Origin: JBGPHT01 sp041484525
GTDB lineage: Bacteria > Acidobacteriota > Terriglobia > Bryobacterales > Bryobacteraceae
Assembly: GCA_041484525.1 (NCBI GenBank)
Contig: JBGPHT010000024.1
Coordinates: 3,141 to 67,140, forward strand
Reading direction: 5' to 3'
DNA length: 64,000 nucleotides
The position numbers and the translations under genes are program-made. Shown here one piece after another: positions 59,840 through 64,000 of the stretch (the first letter of the stretch is position 1; each line of letters begins with the position of its first letter). The notes beneath the pieces were generated by a model that saw only the letters and a program-made list of their open reading frames with translations, had not been told where the DNA came from and ran no database searches.

Positions 59840-62145
59840 ACTCTCAGATCGTAACCTAGTCCGCGCATGCCTTCGATGATCTGGTTGCGAATCGCGCTCA
59901 CTTCTTCCGAAGCCAGCGTGCGCTCGCCCGATCCCACCGTCACGCGGAACGACACGCTCTTCCGTCCCTCTTCAAGCGGCGCGCCCGAATATTGACGCAC
60001 GAATTGGACGGACTCGGCCAGCGGTCCGACGAAGCTCCAGAGCAGATCTTCCAATCGCCCGGCGTGCTCGCGCAGATCGGCAATCACCGAGAGGTCGAAC
60101 GCGCTCGAAGGGTAGCGGCGCACCGGTGTGTACTTCGCCGTCTCGCCGCTGAGTTTCTCCACCATCAGCAGGTCCAGATCGAGGATAGCGGCGCGGCCCG
60201 TCTCGACCATGGAAGGATGGAACTCGAACAGGCGTCCGACGCGTTCGCCCTGCCAGGAGATATTCGCCGCGCGCGCCGGATGTTCGTAAGGCGCGGTATC
60301 TGGCGCGGGGTTCGCGCGGGCGCCCGGCATCAGGCATTCGGCCGCGCGCTTCAACTCGAACAGACCGGCCGCGCCGTCACCCTGCCGGTCGTAGATCGCG
60401 GCCACCAGGTGCGGAACTTCCTCGGGCAGCCCCTCGTAGCGCCGATGAATTTCGAGTCCGGTCTCGAACAGCCGGAACGAATCCCGGTGCTTCGAATTCT
60501 CGCGGATATTCTTCCACACGCCGGGCACGAGCGACGTCCGCAGCAGCGCCTGATCGGATGCGATCGGATTCGCCACGCGCACATGCGCATCCACCATCCA
60601 GCCGAATGCCTCCACCGTTTCCTCGCTCAGGAACGAATAGTTGTAGACCTCGGTGAATCCCAGGTCGGCGAACAGGTCGGTCACGCCGCGTTGAAAGAGA
60701 CGCCACGGATTTTCCGGCGGCACCACGGTTGCGATCAGCGGCGCCTGCGGGGTGATGGAATCGTACCCCACCATGCGGCCGACCTCTTCCGCCAGGTCTT
60801 CCTTGATAGAGACATCCTTGGTGGCGCGCCAGGAGGGCACCGTGACGGCCAACACACCCTGACTTGTGCCGACGCCAAATCCCAGCCGTTCCAGAATGTC
60901 GCGAACTTCCGCCGGCGGCACGGCGCGCCCCAGCTTGCGCTCCATCCAATCCAGTGGCAGGTCGATCGACGGCGGTGTCGGAATCTCGCGATTCTCATCC
61001 GCCACACCGCCCACCAGACGTATCCCCGGGGAGAGTTCCTGCAGCAATTCGATGGCGCGCGCCAAGCCGCGGACCGTGTTCATCGGATCCTGCGCCTTCT
61101 CGAACCGCACCGAAGCGTCGGTCCGCAGCTTGATGGCGCCCGACGTCTTGCGAATCGAAGCCGCGTTGAAGTTCGCGCTCTCGATCACCACGCGCGTGGT
61201 CTTCCCGCTGATGGCGCTGCCGAGCCCGCCGATGACGCCACCCAGCGCGATCGCGCCCGCCCGATCCGCAATCACCAGGTTGGACGAATCGAGCGTGTAC
61301 TCCTCTTCATTCAGCGCGCGGAGCTTTTCACCCACATGCGCCGGGCGGATGAAGATGGTGTCGCCCTTCAGCAGGTCCGCATCGAAAGCGTGCATGGGCT
61401 GCGCCAGCTCCGCCATGATGTAGTTCGTCATGTCAACGATGTTGTTGATCGGGTTCAGCCCAATCGCCGTAAGCCGGCACTGCAGCCAATAGGGCGACGG
61501 CTTCACGGTCACGTTCTCGAACACCAGCGCGCTGTAGCGCGGGCAGAGATCGAAATCCTCGATCTTGATCTTCACCGCAGCCGGTCCCGCCGGCAGCAGC
61601 CCAAGCTTCACCGGGTCCACCAATTTGTGTCCCAGGATCGCGGCCACTTCCCGCGCCATCCCAAAATGGCCCCACAGATCCGGCCGGTGCGTAATGGACT
61701 TGTTGTCGATCTCGATGACGCTGTCGGCCACGCACCCGGGCAGGGGCGCGCCGACCTGCGAATCCAGTTCGATCACGCCGGTGTGGTCGCGGTTGATCCC
61801 CAGCTCCGCGGCGCTGGCCAGCATGCCGTCGCTCTCCACACCCTGGATGACCTTCTTGCCGATGGGCACGTACGCCGTCACCAGGCCTGGCCGGCAGTTG
61901 GGCGCGCCGCACACCACCGTCTTGCGCCCGTAACGGCCCGCATCCACTATTGTCTTGACGTTGTGGCCGCCGTCGATCGGCTCCACCGAATCGACACGTG
62001 CGGCGCAGGCGCGCTCCAGCAACTCGCCCGCGCGCTCGATGCCTTCGCACTCGGCGGTCTTCATGGTGATCGACCGCTCCAGTTGGCCGGGAGCGGAGTC
62101 CACGCCCTCCACGAACTCGCGAATCCAGTTATACGAGAACTTCAA
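59836..62145 (-). CDS. pheT: phenylalanine-tRNA ligase beta subunit
   Basis: The 769-residue subunit charges tRNA-Phe together with PheS. The N-terminal tRNA-binding OB-fold (KFSYNWIREFVEG ... VVCGAPNCRPGLVTAYVPIG), the B3/B4 editing region (LDSSNLVIADRAGAIALGGV), the B5 domain and the C-terminal ferredoxin-like anticodon-binding domain (ETAKYTPVRRYPSSAFDLSV) appear in the expected order. Length is normal for the family. It begins two bases after the pheS stop and continues into the HNH gene, forming a pheS-pheT-HNH transcript. A long antisense frame on the opposite strand is a high-GC shadow. Confidence 0.95.
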   Translation of the reverse strand: MKFSYNWIREFVEGVDSAPGQLERSITMKTAECEGIERAGELLERACAARVDSVEPIDGGHNVKTIVDAGRYGRKTVVCGAPNCRPGLVTAYVPIGKKVIQGVESDGMLASAAELGINRDHTGVIELDSQVGAPLPGCVADSVIEIDNKSITHRPDLWGHFGMAREVAAILGHKLVDPVKLGLLPAGPAAVKIKIEDFDLCPRYSALVFENVTVKPSPYWLQCRLTAIGLNPINNIVDMTNYIMAELAQPMHAFDADLLKGDTIFIRPAHVGEKLRALNEEEYTLDSSNLVIADRAGAIALGGVIGGLGSAISGKTTRVVIESANFNAASIRKTSGAIKLRTDASVRFEKAQDPMNTVRGLARAIELLQELSPGIRLVGGVADENREIPTPPSIDLPLDWMERKLGRAVPPAEVRDILERLGFGVGTSQGVLAVTVPSWRATKDVSIKEDLAEEVGRMVGYDSITPQAPLIATVVPPENPWRLFQRGVTDLFADLGFTEVYNYSFLSEETVEAFGWMVDAHVRVANPIASDQALLRTSLVPGVWKNIRENSKHRDSFRLFETGLEIHRRYEGLPEEVPHLVAAIYDRQGDGAAGLFELKRAAECLMPGARANPAPDTAPYEHPARAANISWQGERVGRLFEFHPSMVETGRAAILDLDLLMVEKLSGETAKYTPVRRYPSSAFDLSVIADLREHAGRLEDLLWSFVGPLAESVQFVRQYSGAPLEEGRKSVSFRVTVGSGERTLASEEVSAIRNQIIEGMRGLGYDLRV

Positions 62146-62147
62146 AG

Positions 62148-63170
62148 TTAGAACTGCTCCCCAAATCTGAGATCGCCGCTCTGCAGCCAGCGGACGTCGT
62201 CAATGCCGTACCGCATCATCACCAGACGTGTCACGCCCAGTCCGAACGCGAACCCGTTCCAAACTTCGGGGTCGATGCCGCTCATGCGGAGCACGTTGGG
62301 ATGCACGAGGCCGCAGCCCATTTGCTCCACCCAGCCGCTCTGCTTGCACACCGCGCAGCCGGAGCCGCCGCAGATGAGGCACTGCACGTCCAGCTCGAAT
62401 CCCGGCTCGACGAAAGGGAAAAATCCGGGCCGCAGCCGCACGTTGACCTCGCGCCGGAAAATCGCGGCGAGCATCGTTTTCATGAAGTAGATCAGGTGCG
62501 CCACGGAAACGTCGCGGTCCACCATCATGCCTTCGATCTGGTAGAACGTGTGCTCGTGCGATGCGTCGACGCTCTCGTTGCGGAACACGCGGCCGGGCGC
62601 GATCATGCGTAGCGGCGGCCCCAGCCGCTCCATGCCGCGCACCTGCACGGGAGAGGTGTGGGTGCGGAGCAGATTGCCGTCGGTCAGCCAGAAGGTGTCC
62701 TGCGCGTCGCGCGCCGGGTGGTCGCGCGGGATGTTGAGCGCGTCGAAATTGTGAAACTCGGTTTCGACCTCGGGCCCGTCCAGGACGGCGAATCCGAGAG
62801 ACGCGAACAGATCTTCGAGCTCCCGCTGCACGCGCGTCAGGGGATGTAGATGGCCGCGCCGCGGGCCGGGAGCGGGCAGCGTGAGATCGAGCCACTCGGC
62901 GTCCAGGCGAGCGGAAAGCGCGGCTCCGGCGAACTCTTCCTTCTTGGCCTCGTACGCAGCTTCGATCTCCTGCTTGGCGGCATTGAGGACCTTGCCGATG
63001 CGCGCCTTCTCGTCCGCGGCCAGCTTGCCCATGTCTTTGCTGAACTGGCTAAGCGTACCTTTGCGGCCGAGCGCATCCACACGAACGCTCTCCAGTTCCT
63101 CCGGCGTTTGTGCGGATGCAATTCGCGCTAGGGAACTGGATTGCAGTTCCTGTATGGCTTTCTCGATCAT
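62148..63170 (-). CDS. pheS: phenylalanine-tRNA ligase alpha subunit
   Basis: The 340-residue catalytic subunit begins MIEKAIQELQSSSLARIASA (N-terminal coiled coil) and has class II motifs 2 and 3 (LRMIAPGRVFRNESVDASHE and the terminal GFAFGLGVTRLVMMRYGIDD). Motif 1 (VETEFHNFDALNIPRDHPAR) binds the dimer interface. A cysteine-rich insertion (CLICGGSGCAVCKQSGW then MGCG) is present, a zinc-binding feature known in several bacterial PheS proteins. The ATG at 63170 was chosen because conserved sequence starts there; a longer reading upstream has no support. Upstream, a small HTH gene is divergent. Confidence 0.95.
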   Translation of the reverse strand: MIEKAIQELQSSSLARIASAQTPEELESVRVDALGRKGTLSQFSKDMGKLAADEKARIGKVLNAAKQEIEAAYEAKKEEFAGAALSARLDAEWLDLTLPAPGPRRGHLHPLTRVQRELEDLFASLGFAVLDGPEVETEFHNFDALNIPRDHPARDAQDTFWLTDGNLLRTHTSPVQVRGMERLGPPLRMIAPGRVFRNESVDASHEHTFYQIEGMMVDRDVSVAHLIYFMKTMLAAIFRREVNVRLRPGFFPFVEPGFELDVQCLICGGSGCAVCKQSGWVEQMGCGLVHPNVLRMSGIDPEVWNGFAFGLGVTRLVMMRYGIDDVRWLQSGDLRFGEQF

Positions 63171-63304
63171 GAGTGGTGAATTTTTTATTGTATCGTGAGG
63201 CGGAGGCGCGGGTGTTCTGCGCCACAAAAACGGGGCAAGCCGGTGCCCCACTTCGAAGCCGTTTCGCATTGCCTGAGGTCAGCACACCGGCTAGCATTGT
63301 CTCG

Positions 63305-63877
63305 ATGCCGCCGACGCGCTTTCGCGACCGCCTCGAATCCGAGCTTCAATCCCGGCGCGAAAAGAACGCCCGCTACTCGCTGCGCGCGTTCGCCGCCCAC
63401 CTGGGGACGGACCACTCGACGCTATCGCAGATCCTGCGCGGCGCCCGCGGGATTCCTATCCGCCAGCTCCGCGCGTGGGCGAAGAGGCTGGGCTTCACTC
63501 CAGAAGAGACGGCGGTCTATGTCGCCGCCGAACACGTTCCGGACGAGGCGACCGCCGCGCGCCAGCAGCAGCTTCGCCACTGGACCGCCGAGGCCATCGC
63601 CATCGTCACGGAGCCGGCGCATTGGGAAATCGTGCGCCTCGCCCGCACGCCCGGGTTCCGCCCTGACTCGCGCTGGATCGCGGCAGAGGCGGGTCTCAGC
63701 GCGGACGCGGTCAACGTAGCGCTCGCCCGCCTGCTTCGCCTGGGGCTGCTGGAAGCGGTTTCCACGCGCGAATGGAAGGACCTGACCGGAGCCGCCACCG
63801 AACGCTCGTTCCGCAAGCTGGCGCTGCAGCGCGTACGCGAAAAGGCGGCCGAGCACCAAGTAAGGCACGGTAAATAA
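63305..63877 (+). CDS. HTH protein, TIGR02147/DUF4423-like
   Basis: The 190-residue protein starts at ATG 63305 (no obvious ribosome binding site). Its N-terminus contains a Cro/C1-type helix-turn-helix (RYSLRAFAAHLGTDHSTLSQ, ILRGARGIPIRQLRAWAKRL). The following region (LRHWTAEAIAIVTEPAHWEI, ADAVNVALARLLRLGLLEAV) matches the TIGR02147/DUF4423 pattern, although the usual family length is about 270 residues, so it may be a short version. The gene ends 18 bases before the IS remnant. A regulator of unknown target. Confidence 0.7.
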   Translation: MPPTRFRDRLESELQSRREKNARYSLRAFAAHLGTDHSTLSQILRGARGIPIRQLRAWAKRLGFTPEETAVYVAAEHVPDEATAARQQQLRHWTAEAIAIVTEPAHWEIVRLARTPGFRPDSRWIAAEAGLSADAVNVALARLLRLGLLEAVSTREWKDLTGAATERSFRKLALQRVREKAAEHQVRHGK

Positions 63878-63895
63878 ATAAGCTTTACAACTGTG

Positions 63896-64000
63896 TTAGT
63901 TGCTTGGATGAATCGTGTAGTTCCATTCGCCGTGAAATTTGCGGGCTTCAGATTGACATGGGCAAACTCGTCATCCGTGATCTTGCGCCCAACGGGGTAC
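63896..64000 (-). CDS. ISAzo13-type transposase, C-terminal end (5' part outside)
   Basis: Reading from the right edge on the minus strand gives YPVGRKITDDEFAHVNLKPA continuing NFHGEWNYTIHPSN and a TAA at 63896-63898. The ELAxxNLxPxxFHGEWNYTI pattern is the typical end of ISAzo13-family transposases. Only 34 residues lie in the window, so integrity is unknown. The IS end must fall in the short AT-rich stretch after the HTH gene; its terminal repeat cannot be identified with only one end in view. Confidence 0.7.

Noticed and set aside
59992..62151. 719-codon plus-strand frame opposite pheT
   Set aside because: Antisense to a clearly real tRNA synthetase gene; composition (Arg, His, Gln) is that of a shadow.

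Overview
The window looks like chromosomal DNA of a high-GC soil Acidobacteriota, most likely of the Solibacter/Bryobacter type. The evidence is lineage-typical protein architecture: two large Oar-like TonB-dependent receptors with an N-terminal carboxypeptidase-regulatory domain, a VWFA-related acidobacterial protein (TIGR03436-like), a duplicated-orphan MacB/FtsX permease (ADOP, TIGR03434-like), and a subtilisin whose C-terminus resembles the Solibacter-type domain TIGR03437. These assignments come from reading motifs, not from a search.

Layout. 1-4.2 kb: a truncated TPR protein divergent from a TonB-dependent receptor. 4.2-9.8 kb: a minus-strand ammonium cluster (porin, P-II protein, two tiny membrane proteins, Amt, TPR protein, tiny membrane protein, cation/H+ antiporter). 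10.3-12.4 kb: a regulator carrying an RNA polymerase alpha-CTD-like domain, a DUF4337 protein and a VWA protein. 12.7-12.9 kb: an internally deleted rtcB relic. 12.9-16.9 kb: exported beta-propeller proteins and an exported RraA-like protein. 17.1-18.8 kb: PilZ and degenerate receiver genes, then a Phd/PIN toxin-antitoxin pair with a frameshifted toxin. 19-23.3 kb: dusB, rnhA and a membrane-fusion protein whose 3' end, stop codon included, is repeated four times with a 102-bp period. 23.3-29 kb: a heparinase-like protein, a strand with two candidate structured RNAs, a Cys-rich small protein and a large subtilisin. 29-36 kb: a HAD hydrolase, a molybdopterin-binding protein, the ADOP permease, and an operon of two HtrA-like proteases plus a LuxR regulator. 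36-42.4 kb: envelope and TPR proteins, a Xer recombinase, a tRNA nucleotidyltransferase, a second PilZ protein and a lipoprotein.

The most interesting segment is 42,486-44,331. It is a lower-GC island bounded by perfect 24-bp inverted repeats. It holds the 3' remnant of a transposase gene and a three-gene operon that reads as a toxin-antitoxin-chaperone (TAC) module: MqsR-like toxin, MqsA-like antitoxin with a C-terminal extension, and a SecB-like chaperone. No intact transposase is present, so the island looks like a non-autonomous mobile cassette carrying a TAC system.

44.4-64 kb: an M16 peptidase operon (an active subunit, an inactive subunit fused to a LolA-like domain, and a LolA-like protein), a comEC gene that runs antisense into that operon, a TPR-TonB protein, a DUF711 protein, an M20 amidohydrolase, a second TonB receptor, pheS-pheT-HNH, a small HTH regulator, and the tail of an ISAzo13-type transposase at the right edge. 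No tRNA or rRNA genes and no CRISPR array were seen.
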